Source: CAWHMS01 sp963830495 (GTDB taxonomy: Bacteria; Actinomycetota; Actinomycetes; Propionibacteriales; Nocardioidaceae). Taken from it: a DNA stretch of 64,000 bases. The position numbers and the translations under genes were made by a program. Positions 36,621 to 49,792 of the stretch are shown piece by piece. Location: the NCBI GenBank assembly GCA_963830495.1, contig CAWHMS010000001.1:248001-312000 (forward strand), written 5' to 3'. The notes below the pieces were generated by a model. That model was given only the letters and a program-made list of their open reading frames with translations, was not told the DNA's origin and did not search any database. Position 1 is the stretch's first letter, and each line of letters begins with the position of its first letter.

Positions 36621-38379
36621 CCCTACCTCGTTCCGGTCGTGCGGCAGCACCGCTGAGCATCACGAGGGACAGTATGGCGGCGACGACTGCGCACCCGGCG
36701 GCGCCCCAGAAGATCGCGCTCGTCTGCGCGACCCCGGCGTCCTTGAGCAGGTCGAGGTAGGCGTCGCACGTCGAGTCGGTGCCGCAGACCTCGCGAAGCG
36801 AGGGCAAGTCTGCGGAGACGGCATAGAAGCGCCGCAGCCCGATCGTGGTGAGAGCCGAGATTCCCACCAGCATGCCGATCATCCGCGCGACCACGAGCAG
36901 CGCCGAGGCAACCCCGTGCACCTCGGTGCGAGTCGCTGCCAGCAGCGCGGCGTTCACCGGCGCGATCGCGAGCCCGAAGCCCAGACCGCAGATCACCAGG
37001 GGCACGGTCGCCAGCGGACTCTCCAGTGACGTGCGGCCCCACTGCGCCATCCACGCGAAGCCCGCGGCCGCGAGCAGCATCCCGCCCGCCGACAGAGTGC
37101 CGACAGGCGTGCGGCGCAGCAGGTAGCCACCGAGCACGGCGCCCACCGGCAGAGCCGCCAGCAGCCGCACCAGCACCAGTGCCGCGGCCAGCTGGTCATC
37201 GGGGTAGAGGGTGATGCGGGCGAAGACGGGGATGTCGACGAGCGCAGCGATCAGGGATGCCCCGATGAAGAAGCTGATCACGAGTGCGCCCCAAGCCGGC
37301 ACCAGTCGCAGTGCCGCGCGCGGCACCAGCGGACTCGCTGCACGTCGCTGCCGCCAGACGAAGAGCACGGCGCTGATCAGGCTGGCGATCAGGAACCAGG
37401 GGCCCAGCCGGGAGAAGACCTGGACCTCGGGGTCGGCGGTCGCGAACGCCAACACGATGCCGGCCAGGGTGATTCCCAGCAGGCTGGCGCCGAGAAGGTC
37501 TGCCCGGTGGGCCAGGTCACGCAGGCCACGCAGGTCGATCAGCGGGCGCGGCGCGGTGGCTTCGCGCAGCAGGAAGAGCACCGCCAGCCCGAGGGCGGTG
37601 ATGGCCATCGGGGTGGTCCAGCGGCTGTCGGCGGCGTACGGGATGAAGGCCAGGCCGGTGGTGATGCCGCGGGTCAGGCGCTCGGGCTCGAGCAGCACCA
37701 GGGTGAGCGCGACGAGCGTCAGCCCGCCTAGCGCAGCACCCAGCCAGTCCAGGCGCCACCACGGCACGGACGAGCGTGTCGTGGTGGCACTGGCGCTTCC
37801 GCGACGCAGCACGAGCAAGGCCGCTGCGAGCACCAGCCCGACCGAGAGGTTGAGCCAGAAGATCGTGCGCCAGGTCGACACGGCCAGCACGAGTGCGCCG
37901 TACAGAGGACCGAGCACACTTCCGAGCTCCTGCACGGCGCCGACCACGCCCAGCGGCAGCCCGCGGTGCTCGACGGCCCAGATGTCGGCCACCAACGCCA
38001 GCGTCGCCGGCACCAGCCCGCCGCCGCCCACCCCCTGCAGGAAGCGTCCGCCGACCATCGAGATCAGGTCGTACGACGCCGCCGTCACCAGCGAGCCGAA
38101 CGAGAACACCACGAGCGACCCGACCAGCACCGGGATCCGGCCGCGAAGGTCGGCGATCCGCCCGATGAGCGGCAGCATCGCGATGTAGCCGAGCAGGAAG
38201 CCGGAGACGATCGGCGCACCGCGCTGCAGCTGGTCGATGTTGAGCCCGGCCGACGCCATCATCTCCGGGAGCGCGAGCACCACGACGTAGGTGTCTGCGG
38301 CCGCGAACCCGACGGCAGCCGCCGCGACGGCGAGCAGGGCGCGGGGTGCCGGCGCCGGCCGGGCCTCTCCAGTGCTCAC
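36604..38379 (-). CDS. MFS drug-resistance-type transporter (DHA2-like, 14 helices)
   Basis: This 591-residue membrane transporter has a long hydrophobic array. Motif A is IGRIADLRGRIPVLVGSL near residue 75, and motif C-like GAVQELGSVLGPLYGA lies near residue 155. The second half has WGALVISFFIGASLIAAL and RTEVHGVASALLVVARMIG. It should export a drug or lipid-like compound by proton antiport. GTG 38379 is 7 bp after the preceding lipoprotein gene's stop. The context lipoprotein (LppX-like) then MFS resembles the mycobacterial LprG-Rv1410c pair, in which both act in lipid export. That similarity of arrangement is worth noting. Confidence 0.83.
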   Translation of the reverse strand: MSTGEARPAPAPRALLAVAAAAVGFAAADTYVVVLALPEMMASAGLNIDQLQRGAPIVSGFLLGYIAMLPLIGRIADLRGRIPVLVGSLVVFSFGSLVTAASYDLISMVGGRFLQGVGGGGLVPATLALVADIWAVEHRGLPLGVVGAVQELGSVLGPLYGALVLAVSTWRTIFWLNLSVGLVLAAALLVLRRGSASATTTRSSVPWWRLDWLGAALGGLTLVALTLVLLEPERLTRGITTGLAFIPYAADSRWTTPMAITALGLAVLFLLREATAPRPLIDLRGLRDLAHRADLLGASLLGITLAGIVLAFATADPEVQVFSRLGPWFLIASLISAVLFVWRQRRAASPLVPRAALRLVPAWGALVISFFIGASLIAALVDIPVFARITLYPDDQLAAALVLVRLLAALPVGAVLGGYLLRRTPVGTLSAGGMLLAAAGFAWMAQWGRTSLESPLATVPLVICGLGFGLAIAPVNAALLAATRTEVHGVASALLVVARMIGMLVGISALTTIGLRRFYAVSADLPSLREVCGTDSTCDAYLDLLKDAGVAQTSAIFWGAAGCAVVAAILSLVMLSGAAARPERGRGGLGL

Positions 38380-38386
38380 CGGTGCG

Positions 38387-39064
38387 TCAGATCGGTGCCT
38401 CGATCTCGACCTCGTCACCGTCGAGATCCAGATCGATGGTGTAGCTGACGTCGTCGTAACCGTCGTAGAAAGGCCCGGTGAAGGTGGCGCTGTCGACCGT
38501 GTTGTCGTCGTCGAGCAGGTAGGCGGCCTCGAAGTCGCTCGATCCGGCCGACGGGAAGACCTCCTGCACAGCCTCCCCCGGGACGGTGCCGTCGAGCCGG
38601 GTCAGGATCGTGTCGCCGTCGCGCTCGGACTCGCCCTCGGTCACGTCTTCAGCCGCAGTGAACAGCGACGAGATGCCGGTCTCGGTGTCCATCAGTGCCG
38701 CAGGGTCGGGCGCGCCGTACTCGGCCGGGTCGATCGCGCTCCAACCCGTGAAAGGAAAGTCCGCGTAGACGCCGTCGTCGACCGCGACGAGCGGTGCCGT
38801 GATCGGACCGAGGTCGGTCTGGACCTCGACCTCGCCGGTGAACGCCGGCTCGTGGGTCCCGGTGCCGTCGGCGTTGAGAAGACCCGCGAGGCCGTCGGGC
38901 AGCTCGTCGGTCTGCAGCGAGAACGCAACGTACTCGGCGTCATCGAAGAGAGTCTTGGCCTCGGCGAGTCTCTCCTCGGGCGTCTGGTCGGACGTCGAGG
39001 AGTCGTCACCGCTGCAGCCGGCAAGGGCCACGGCCAAGACGGCAGCGAGGATCAGGTTGCGCAC
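38387..39064 (-). CDS. LppX/LprA/LprG-family lipoprotein
   Basis: This 225-residue exported lipoprotein has a short signal LILAAVLAVALAGC with lipobox LAGC; Cys 17 would be lipidated. The mature part is acidic and beta-rich (FSLQTDELPDGLAGLL, GVYADFPFTGWSAIDPAEYG, DTILTRLDGTVPGEAVQEVF). This matches the half-barrel fold of LppX_LprAFG proteins, which carry lipids across the envelope. It is followed by an MFS transporter, as LprG is followed by Rv1410c in mycobacteria. A shared lipid-export role is therefore a reasonable inference. GTG 39064 gives a compact signal peptide. Confidence 0.82.
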   Translation of the reverse strand: MRNLILAAVLAVALAGCSGDDSSTSDQTPEERLAEAKTLFDDAEYVAFSLQTDELPDGLAGLLNADGTGTHEPAFTGEVEVQTDLGPITAPLVAVDDGVYADFPFTGWSAIDPAEYGAPDPAALMDTETGISSLFTAAEDVTEGESERDGDTILTRLDGTVPGEAVQEVFPSAGSSDFEAAYLLDDDNTVDSATFTGPFYDGYDDVSYTIDLDLDGDEVEIEAPI

Positions 39065-39215
39065 GCGTACAGCCTGCCATGGCACTCGGGGCTGACGCGG
39101 TCGCCGCCCCGTCATCGGTGCGGGCAGGGAGTCCTGCGGTCCTCGCACGTTGGGGTAGTTTCTGCGGTGCCATGCCCCAGCGAAGTTTCCCCGACTCGGG
39201 ATCCACGCGCGCGGC

Positions 39216-41660
39216 TCAGGAGCGGGGCGCCGGGGCGGTGCCGACGATGGGCTGGGCCGCGGCGATGCCGGAGCCGTCCCGGCGACCCGGCTCGGTGGGT
39301 AGGTCGACGGGTGCACCGCTCGCGGCGCTCGCGTGCACGGGTGCGCCGCCGGCGAAGGCCACGAGCAGCTCGGACTCGCCCTTGAGGAAGCGATGGCAGC
39401 GCACCCCACCGGTGCCGCGGCCCTTCGCCGGATACTCCGACAACGGGGTGACCTTCACGCTGCCTGCCTCCGTGCCGGGCAGCGCGTCACCCGAGCCGGA
39501 CACCGTGACCACGACATTGTCGGCGGTCGCGTCGACCGAGCCGAAGAACACCACCCGGGCCGCGCCGGACAGCCGGACCCCGGCGATCCCGCCGCCGGAG
39601 CGGCCCTGCGGCCGAACGGCCGACGCAGCGAAGTGCAGCAGCTGGGCGTCGCTGGTGATGAAGACGAGTACGTCGTCGGCCGAGACGAGCTCGACGCCAC
39701 CCACGATCTCGTCGTCGTCGCCGAGTCGGATGACGTCCCACGACTCCTTGCCGAGCAGCTCCGGGAGCACCCGCTTGACGACGCCACGCCGGGTGCCCAG
39801 CGCCAGCCCGAGTGAGTCCGCCGACAGCGAGGTCAAGGTGACGACGCGCTCGCCGGGATCGAGCGCGAGGAACTCCGAGAGCGGCGCGCCCCCCTGCAGG
39901 TTCGGAGCGTTGGCGGTGCTGGGCAGTGCAGGCAGGTCGAGCACGTCGAGCCTGACCAGCCGCCCGCGTGAGGTGACGACGCCGACCTGGCCGCGCGCCG
40001 TACTCGCAGCCACCGCGACGATGGCGTCGTGCTTGGCCCGGGCGCCTCCGGAGCCGAGTGGCCCGTCCGTCGACGTACGGGCCAGCAGTCCGGCTGACGA
40101 CAACAGCACCTGGCAGGGGTCGTCGGCCACCTCCAGCGGCACTGCGCGGGCGACGGGCTGACCGGCCGACTCGAGCAGCACGGTACGACGAGCGGTGCCG
40201 TGCTGCTTGGCGACGTCGGCGAGCTCGTCGCCGACCACGGCCCGGAGCCGGTTGTCGTCGTCGAGGATCTCGGTGAGCTCGGCGATCGTGCCTTCGAGCG
40301 TGGACTTCTCCGACTCGAGGTCGATCCGCGAAAAGCGTGTCAACCGCCGCAGCGGCATGTCGAGGATGTAGTTGGCTTGTGCCTCGCTGAGGTCGAAGAC
40401 CTGGATCAGCCGGCCACGCGCCTCCTCGGCGTTGTCACTCGACCGGATCAGCTGGATGACCTCGTCGATGTCGAGGATCGCGATCAACAGCCCCTCGACC
40501 AGATGCAGCCGCTCGGCCGCCTTCGCGCGGCGATGGGCGCTGCGTCGGCGTACGACGGAGAAGCGATGGTCGAGATAAACCTGCAGCATCTGCAGCAGAC
40601 CCAGGGTGCGCGGCTGGCCGTCGACGAGGGCAACGGCGTTGATGCCGAACGACTCCTCCATCGGCGTCAGGCGGTAGAGCTGGTCAAGGATGGCCTCCGG
40701 GTGGAATCCGTTCTTGACCTCGATGACCAGCTGCAGCCCCTTCGTGCGGTCGGTGAGGTCCTTGATGTCGGCGATGCCCTGCAGCTTCTTGGACTGCACC
40801 AGGGTCTTGATCCGCTCGATGACCCGCTCGGTGCCGACCTGGTAGGGCAGCTCAGTCACCACGATGCCCTTGCGCCGGGGGGTGACGGACTCGATCCGGG
40901 CCGTGGCTCGCATCCGGAACGAGCCGCGGCCGGTCTCGTAGGCATCGCGGATCCCGTCCAGACCGACGATCTTGCCCCCGGTCGGCAGGTCCGGGCCGGG
41001 GATGAAGCGCATCACGCCGTCGAGATCGGTGTCGGGGTGCTTGATCAGGTGGCGCAGTGCCTGCACGACCTCGACGAGGTTGTGCGGCGCGAGGTTGGTG
41101 GCCATCCCCACCGCGATGCCGCTGGCGCCGTTGACCACCAGGTGCGGCAGCGCCGCCGGCAGCACCTCGGGCTCGAGCTCACGACTGTCGTAGTTGGCCT
41201 TGAAGTCGACCGTGTCCTCGTCGATGGCGTCGGTCATCGGCAGCGCCGCGCGGCCCATCCGGGCCTCCGTGTAGCGCATCGCCGCCGGGGGATCGTCGGG
41301 GGAGCCGAAGTTGCCGTGGCCGTCGACCACCGGCACCCGCATCGCCCACGGCTGCGCCATGCGCACCAGCGCGTCGTAGATCGCGCCGTCACCGTGGGGG
41401 TGCAGACGTCCCATCACCTCGCCGACCACCCGGGCCGACTTCACGTGTCCACGGTCGGGGCGTACGCCGATGTCGTGCATCGTGTAGAGGATGCGCCGCT
41501 GCACCGGCTTCAGCCCGTCTCGCGCGTCAGGCAGCGCCCGGGAGTAGATCACGGAGTAGGCGTACTCGAGGTAGCTCGAGCGCATCTCGTCCTGGACGTC
41601 GACGTCGACGATGTGCTCGTCGAAGTCGTCCAATGCGGGGGGAGGGTTCTTGCGTGCCAT
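39216..41660 (-). CDS. parC: DNA topoisomerase IV / second gyrase subunit A
   Basis: This 814-residue breakage-reunion subunit pairs with parE at 32.2 kb. Key features: YSVIYSRALPDARDGLKPVQ, HPHGDGAIYDALVRMAQPW (quinolone region) and the catalytic Tyr in AAMRYTEARMG, then the coiled-coil gate ILDMPLRRLTRFSRIDLESE. The C-terminal domain has degenerate propeller blades such as VGVVTSRGRLVRLDVLDLP and LGTRRGVVKRVLPELLG. ATG 41660 has GAGG before it. The quinolone-interaction Ser is replaced by Gly (HPHGDG). The product decatenates replicated chromosomes. Confidence 0.92.
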   Translation of the reverse strand: MARKNPPPALDDFDEHIVDVDVQDEMRSSYLEYAYSVIYSRALPDARDGLKPVQRRILYTMHDIGVRPDRGHVKSARVVGEVMGRLHPHGDGAIYDALVRMAQPWAMRVPVVDGHGNFGSPDDPPAAMRYTEARMGRAALPMTDAIDEDTVDFKANYDSRELEPEVLPAALPHLVVNGASGIAVGMATNLAPHNLVEVVQALRHLIKHPDTDLDGVMRFIPGPDLPTGGKIVGLDGIRDAYETGRGSFRMRATARIESVTPRRKGIVVTELPYQVGTERVIERIKTLVQSKKLQGIADIKDLTDRTKGLQLVIEVKNGFHPEAILDQLYRLTPMEESFGINAVALVDGQPRTLGLLQMLQVYLDHRFSVVRRRSAHRRAKAAERLHLVEGLLIAILDIDEVIQLIRSSDNAEEARGRLIQVFDLSEAQANYILDMPLRRLTRFSRIDLESEKSTLEGTIAELTEILDDDNRLRAVVGDELADVAKQHGTARRTVLLESAGQPVARAVPLEVADDPCQVLLSSAGLLARTSTDGPLGSGGARAKHDAIVAVAASTARGQVGVVTSRGRLVRLDVLDLPALPSTANAPNLQGGAPLSEFLALDPGERVVTLTSLSADSLGLALGTRRGVVKRVLPELLGKESWDVIRLGDDDEIVGGVELVSADDVLVFITSDAQLLHFAASAVRPQGRSGGGIAGVRLSGAARVVFFGSVDATADNVVVTVSGSGDALPGTEAGSVKVTPLSEYPAKGRGTGGVRCHRFLKGESELLVAFAGGAPVHASAASGAPVDLPTEPGRRDGSGIAAAQPIVGTAPAPRS

Positions 41661-41748
41661 GGTGACCTCATTCTGACCTGCCCCGCCGACGTACTCGGCC
41701 ACCGGCACGCACGTCGGCGCCACACCGGTCCTTGGCACACTGGGTGCG

Positions 41749-42255
41749 ATGACCGACTTCCCGAGCCCGACTCGCGGCTACGACGACCGGCGCCAGGTGC
41801 TGCTGGGCTACCTGGACTACTTCCGCTCCGTGGTCGCCGACAAGGTGAGCGGGACGGACGACCACTGGCGTCGGCGGAGCATGCTCCCCTCGGGGTGGTC
41901 CCCGCTCGAGCTCGTCAAGCACCTGGTCTTCATGGAGCGGCGCTGGCTGGTGTGGGGTTTCGATGGGCAGGACGTCGGTGATCCGTGGGGCGACCGGCGC
42001 GACGACCGGTGGTACGTCGACCCGGCCGAGACTCTGGACGACCTGGTCGCCGCGCTCGTCCGTGGCGGTGAGCGAACGCGGGCGATCGCCGAGGCACACC
42101 ACCTCGACGACGTCGGAGCCTCCGGGCCTCGTTGGGAAGGCGAGTCTCCCGCTAACCTCGAACGGGTGCTGCTGCACGTCATCCAGGAGTACGCGCGGCA
42201 TGTCGGCCACCTCGACATCGTGCGTGAGCTCGCCGACGGGGTGACTGGCGAGTAG
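41749..42255 (+). CDS. DinB-superfamily (DUF664) protein
   Basis: This 168-residue four-helix-bundle protein has SGWSPLELVKHLVFMERRWL with a metal-binding His, and LHVIQEYARHVGHLDIVREL with the later paired His residues. The family resembles mycothiol- or bacillithiol-dependent transferases; in mycothiol-producing actinobacteria a thiol-transfer role is plausible, but the substrate is unknown. It is divergent from parC with 88 bp between starts and ends before an array of inverted repeats. No signal peptide is seen. Confidence 0.78.
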   Translation: MTDFPSPTRGYDDRRQVLLGYLDYFRSVVADKVSGTDDHWRRRSMLPSGWSPLELVKHLVFMERRWLVWGFDGQDVGDPWGDRRDDRWYVDPAETLDDLVAALVRGGERTRAIAEAHHLDDVGASGPRWEGESPANLERVLLHVIQEYARHVGHLDIVRELADGVTGE

Positions 42256-42298
42256 CCATCTCGCGGGTGGCGCCGCCCAGAGGTCGCGCAACGGCCGC

Positions 42299-42438
42299 CT
42301 TTCGTCCGGCATGTCGAGGCGGCAAGGGCACGCGTCCGCTCGGACGAATCCCCAGGGTGGTTGACGGATGGGGGCGCCAGGATTCGTCCGGAGGTCTGCC
42401 GCTGCGAGAGCGCTCGCTGCTTCGGACGAATCCTGGCG
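42299..42438. repeat. Array of alternating inverted repeats between convergent genes (terminators)
   Basis: The 11-mer CGGACGAATCC occurs at 42341-42351 and 42423-42433. Its complement is at 42380-42390 and in partial form near 42300-42308, so orientation alternates about every 40 bp. The longest pair, 42375-42390 with 42423-42438, is a perfect 16-bp stem whose loop holds a GCGAG/CTCGC hairpin. The right arm ends one base before the EamA stop. Several alternative hairpins are thus possible. They probably terminate both genes. Confidence 0.65.
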
Positions 42439-42439
42439 G

Positions 42440-43420
42440 TCAGGTGAAGACGGGTGGTACGGCGTGCTCGGTCGGCTGGCGATCGGGCGGCTCCGGTACC
42501 CGGGCCGACTGCGCGATCACGACGCCCACCACGACGGCGACCACGCCGACGACGCCCACCGCGTCCAGGCTCTCCCCGAACCACACCCAACCCAACGCGG
42601 AGACCCCGATCGGCTCCAGCATGGCCAGCGTCGTCACGATGGTGGCGGTGAGATGCCGCAGCGCCACCAGCTCCAGGCAGAAGGGGGTCAGGGTGCCGAG
42701 CACCACGATCCAGGCCAGCACCAGCCACAAGGGGACCGTCGTACCCGACAGTGCACCCAGCAGGTCGACCTGGTCGTCGAGCCGGTCCGCCGGAAAGCTG
42801 GTGACCGGGCTGTAGATGTTCATCGCCACCGCTCCGAAGACGAACGACCACAGCGCCACGCGCAGCGGGTCGAGTGCGCCCACGCCGTGCTCGCCCACGA
42901 TGAAGTAGACCGCGAAACAGACCGCGGCGATGAGCCCCGCGGCGATGCCCACCGGGTCCAGCACGACGCCGCCGCCCCAAATCCCCGTCGCGGCAGCGAG
43001 TCCGGACATGGCCAGCGCGAGCCCGAGCCACAATCGGCGCCGGACGCGCTCACCCTGGACCAGCCACGCCCACACCGCCACGAGCACGGGCGCCAGATAC
43101 TCCAGCAGCAGCGCCATCCCGATCGGCAGCCGGTCGATCGCGACGAAGTAGGACCACTGCACCCCAGCCACGCCCACCACGCCGAGCACGACGAGAAGCA
43201 GGCCGAGCCGTCCCGTGGGTAGGCGCAGCGCGCCCCGGCTGAAGACCGCCGCAGCCAGCACGAGCACGGCCGCCGTACCGGTCAGCCGCAGGGTGGTCAG
43301 CTGCTCCGGGTCGATGCCGCCGCGCAGCGCCACTCGTGAGACTCCGGCGTTGACGATGAAGCAGGCTGCCGCGACGACGACCAGCACCAGACCGAAGGTG
43401 GGGCGGCGGCGCGAGGTCAT
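42440..43420 (-). CDS. EamA/DMT-superfamily transporter
   Basis: This 326-residue membrane protein has ten probable helices in two EamA repeats (VVVAAACFIVNAGVSRVAL at the start; GIAAGLIAAVCFAVYFIVGE in the second). SYFVAIDRLPIGMALLLEYL and LRHLTATIVTTLAMLEPIGV are the conserved family blocks. The family exports metabolites or amino acids; this one's substrate is unknown. The C-terminal helix VVGVVAVVVGVVIAQSAR is followed by a Pro-rich tail. It converges on the DUF664 gene. Confidence 0.85.
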   Translation of the reverse strand: MTSRRRPTFGLVLVVVAAACFIVNAGVSRVALRGGIDPEQLTTLRLTGTAAVLVLAAAVFSRGALRLPTGRLGLLLVVLGVVGVAGVQWSYFVAIDRLPIGMALLLEYLAPVLVAVWAWLVQGERVRRRLWLGLALAMSGLAAATGIWGGGVVLDPVGIAAGLIAAVCFAVYFIVGEHGVGALDPLRVALWSFVFGAVAMNIYSPVTSFPADRLDDQVDLLGALSGTTVPLWLVLAWIVVLGTLTPFCLELVALRHLTATIVTTLAMLEPIGVSALGWVWFGESLDAVGVVGVVAVVVGVVIAQSARVPEPPDRQPTEHAVPPVFT

Positions 43421-43474
43421 AGCTGTCGAGTGTAAGGCGCTTGAGCGCTCAGACTCCTGACGGTCCGCGGCGGC

Positions 43475-45187
<1,713 letters not shown>

Positions 45188-45243
45188 CACCCGGCAGTCT
45201 GTCCAACATCGCCGGTTCGGTAAAGGGCGATAGATTCGACCGA

Positions 45244-47940
<2,697 letters not shown>

Positions 47941-48068
47941 CCCGTCACCCCGCTATGGCTGAGACTTTTTCACCGCCTGGTGGTGAGGAGATTCAGCCAC
48001 AGTGGTGGCGGCAGGCACGGGACCGGCGTCGGCCGCGCTGGGCTCGTCCGTCGTGCGAGGATGACGCC

Positions 48069-48662
48069 ATGCGTGACTCCCGGGCTGCTGACAAGGCCTT
48101 CCAGCTACGACGCGAGATCGACCACGTCGGCTACTACCCCGCCGTGGTCGCCGACGCCGTCGACTCGGCGATCGCGGGCGAGCAGGTGCGCGGGTTCGTG
48201 GTGCATCACGAGCCCACCTTCGATCGTGACGAAGTCAGGCGGCATGTCACGGTGCTCGTGCTGACGCCCTCGCGTCTGCTGGTCGCGCATACCGACGAGC
48301 ACCCGCCCGACGACCTGCTCCCCGCGCCGTACGCCTCCACCTCGACCGAGGCGATCCCGATCCATCGCATCGGCAGCGTCGCGGTGACGCGCATGGTGGC
48401 TAACCCGGCCGACTCGGCCGCTGCTCCCGGCGTCACCGAGGCGGTGTTGACGGTGGGGTGGGGTGCCGTCAACCGTGTCGATCTGGAGCCGGCGACCTGC
48501 AGTGACCCCGAGTGCGTCGCGGACCACGGCTACAGCGGGACCCTGGCGGCGGAGGACTTCGCACTGCGGATCAGCTCCAGCGCCGACGGCGAGAGTGCGG
48601 TCCAGCGACTGCTGGACTTCGCCGACGCGCTGAACCAGGCCACGGTCACCCGGGTCACATGA
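48069..48662 (+). CDS. DUF5998 family protein
   Basis: This 197-residue soluble actinobacterial protein of unknown role has FQLRREIDHVGYYPAVVADA at the start, FVVHHEPTFDRDEVRRHVTV and VLTPSRLLVAHTDEH in the centre, and CSDPECVADHGYSGT as a possible metal or disulfide site. It resembles PH-like small beta domains used in regulation, but this is only an impression. Its stop overlaps the start of the phosphatase gene as ATGA, so the two are cotranslated. ATG 48069 fits the family N-terminus. Confidence 0.8.
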   Translation: MRDSRAADKAFQLRREIDHVGYYPAVVADAVDSAIAGEQVRGFVVHHEPTFDRDEVRRHVTVLVLTPSRLLVAHTDEHPPDDLLPAPYASTSTEAIPIHRIGSVAVTRMVANPADSAAAPGVTEAVLTVGWGAVNRVDLEPATCSDPECVADHGYSGTLAAEDFALRISSSADGESAVQRLLDFADALNQATVTRVT

Positions 48663-49792
48663 CCGGCGCCGCCACAGCGCTCCCGGGCGAGGACGGGAGA
48701 TCCCTGGTCGACGTGCTGCCCTCGTCGGTGGCGGCCCTGGGGGTGCCCGGATGGCGCAACTCTCTCGGCCTGCCGGCCGCCTCGGCGTACGTCGTCCTCC
48801 TCGTCGACGGCCTCGGCTGGCTGCTGCTGCGGGAGCACGCGGAGGAGGCGCCGTACCTCAGCTCGCTGGTCGGCAATGGGGCGGCTCCGATCTCCTGCGG
48901 CGTGCCGTCGACCACCGCCACGAGTCTGACCAGTCTCGGCACCGCCTTGCCGGCCGGGGCGCACGGGGTGGTGGGATTCACCTCCCGCATCCCGGGTACC
49001 GACCAGCTTCTCGACGCGCTCCGGTGGAGTCCGAAGGTGGACCCGTGGCAGTGGCAGCCGCACGACACCGCCTTCGACCGGGCCAGGTCGGCGGGGGTGC
49101 AGCCCACGGTCGTCAGTCGACGAAGCTTCGAGGGATCCGGGCTCACCGTCGCCGGACAGCGTGGCGCGACGTACGTCGGTGCCGACTCGGTGGGCGAGCG
49201 CCTCGCCGCCACGGCGCTGGCGGCCGCCGAGTCGAAGTCGCTGACCTACGTCTACGAGGGCGAGCTGGACGCCACCGGCCATCGGCTCGGCTGCCGCTCG
49301 CACGGCTGGCGGCAGCAGCTCGAGACGATCGACCAGTTCGCGTTGCGGCTGCGGGACTCCCTGCCGGCCGGCGTCGCACTGCTGATCACAGCGGACCACG
49401 GCATGGTGGACGTCGCGCTCGACCGGCGCGTCGACGTCGACGCCGAGCCCGAGCTGCTCGACGGCATCGAGGTGTTCGGGGGCGAGGCGCGGTTCCGGCA
49501 CCTCTACTGTCGCGACGGCGCCGCTGACGAGGTGGCGGAGCGCTGGCGTCGGCGGCTAGGAGCCGACGCGTTGGTCGTCACCCGAGACGAGGCGATCGAC
49601 GCCGGGTGGTTCGGGCCGGTCCAGCCGCACGTGCGGGCGCGGCTCGGCGACGTCATGGTGGCGAGCATCGGCGACCTCGCCGTGGTGTCGTCCGTGCGTT
49701 TCCCCCACGAGGCCGACCTGCTCGGACTGCACGGCTCGCTGACCCCTGAGGAGATGCTGGTGCCGCTCTTGGTGGACGGCGCCCGTGGCTGA
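48659..49792 (+). CDS. Alkaline phosphatase superfamily / nucleotide pyrophosphatase-like protein
   Basis: This 377-residue metalloenzyme has SAYVVLLVDGLGWLLLREH with the first metal Asp, the nucleophile Thr in GVPSTTATSLTSLGTALPAG, YEGELDATGHRLG with Asp and His, and LLITADHGMVDV with Asp and His. This is the metal set of nucleotide pyrophosphatases/phosphodiesterases. It lacks a signal peptide, so it should act in the cytosol. Substrate is not known; a nucleotide or nucleotide sugar is likely. It lies between DUF5998 (ATGA overlap) and tdk (8-bp overlap), giving a three-gene operon. Confidence 0.85.
   Translation: MTGAATALPGEDGRSLVDVLPSSVAALGVPGWRNSLGLPAASAYVVLLVDGLGWLLLREHAEEAPYLSSLVGNGAAPISCGVPSTTATSLTSLGTALPAGAHGVVGFTSRIPGTDQLLDALRWSPKVDPWQWQPHDTAFDRARSAGVQPTVVSRRSFEGSGLTVAGQRGATYVGADSVGERLAATALAAAESKSLTYVYEGELDATGHRLGCRSHGWRQQLETIDQFALRLRDSLPAGVALLITADHGMVDVALDRRVDVDAEPELLDGIEVFGGEARFRHLYCRDGAADEVAERWRRRLGADALVVTRDEAIDAGWFGPVQPHVRARLGDVMVASIGDLAVVSSVRFPHEADLLGLHGSLTPEEMLVPLLVDGARG

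Noticed and set aside
40200..41981. A 593-codon rightward frame opposite parC
   Set aside because: Antisense shadow with no coherent domain; parC motifs are complete on the other strand.
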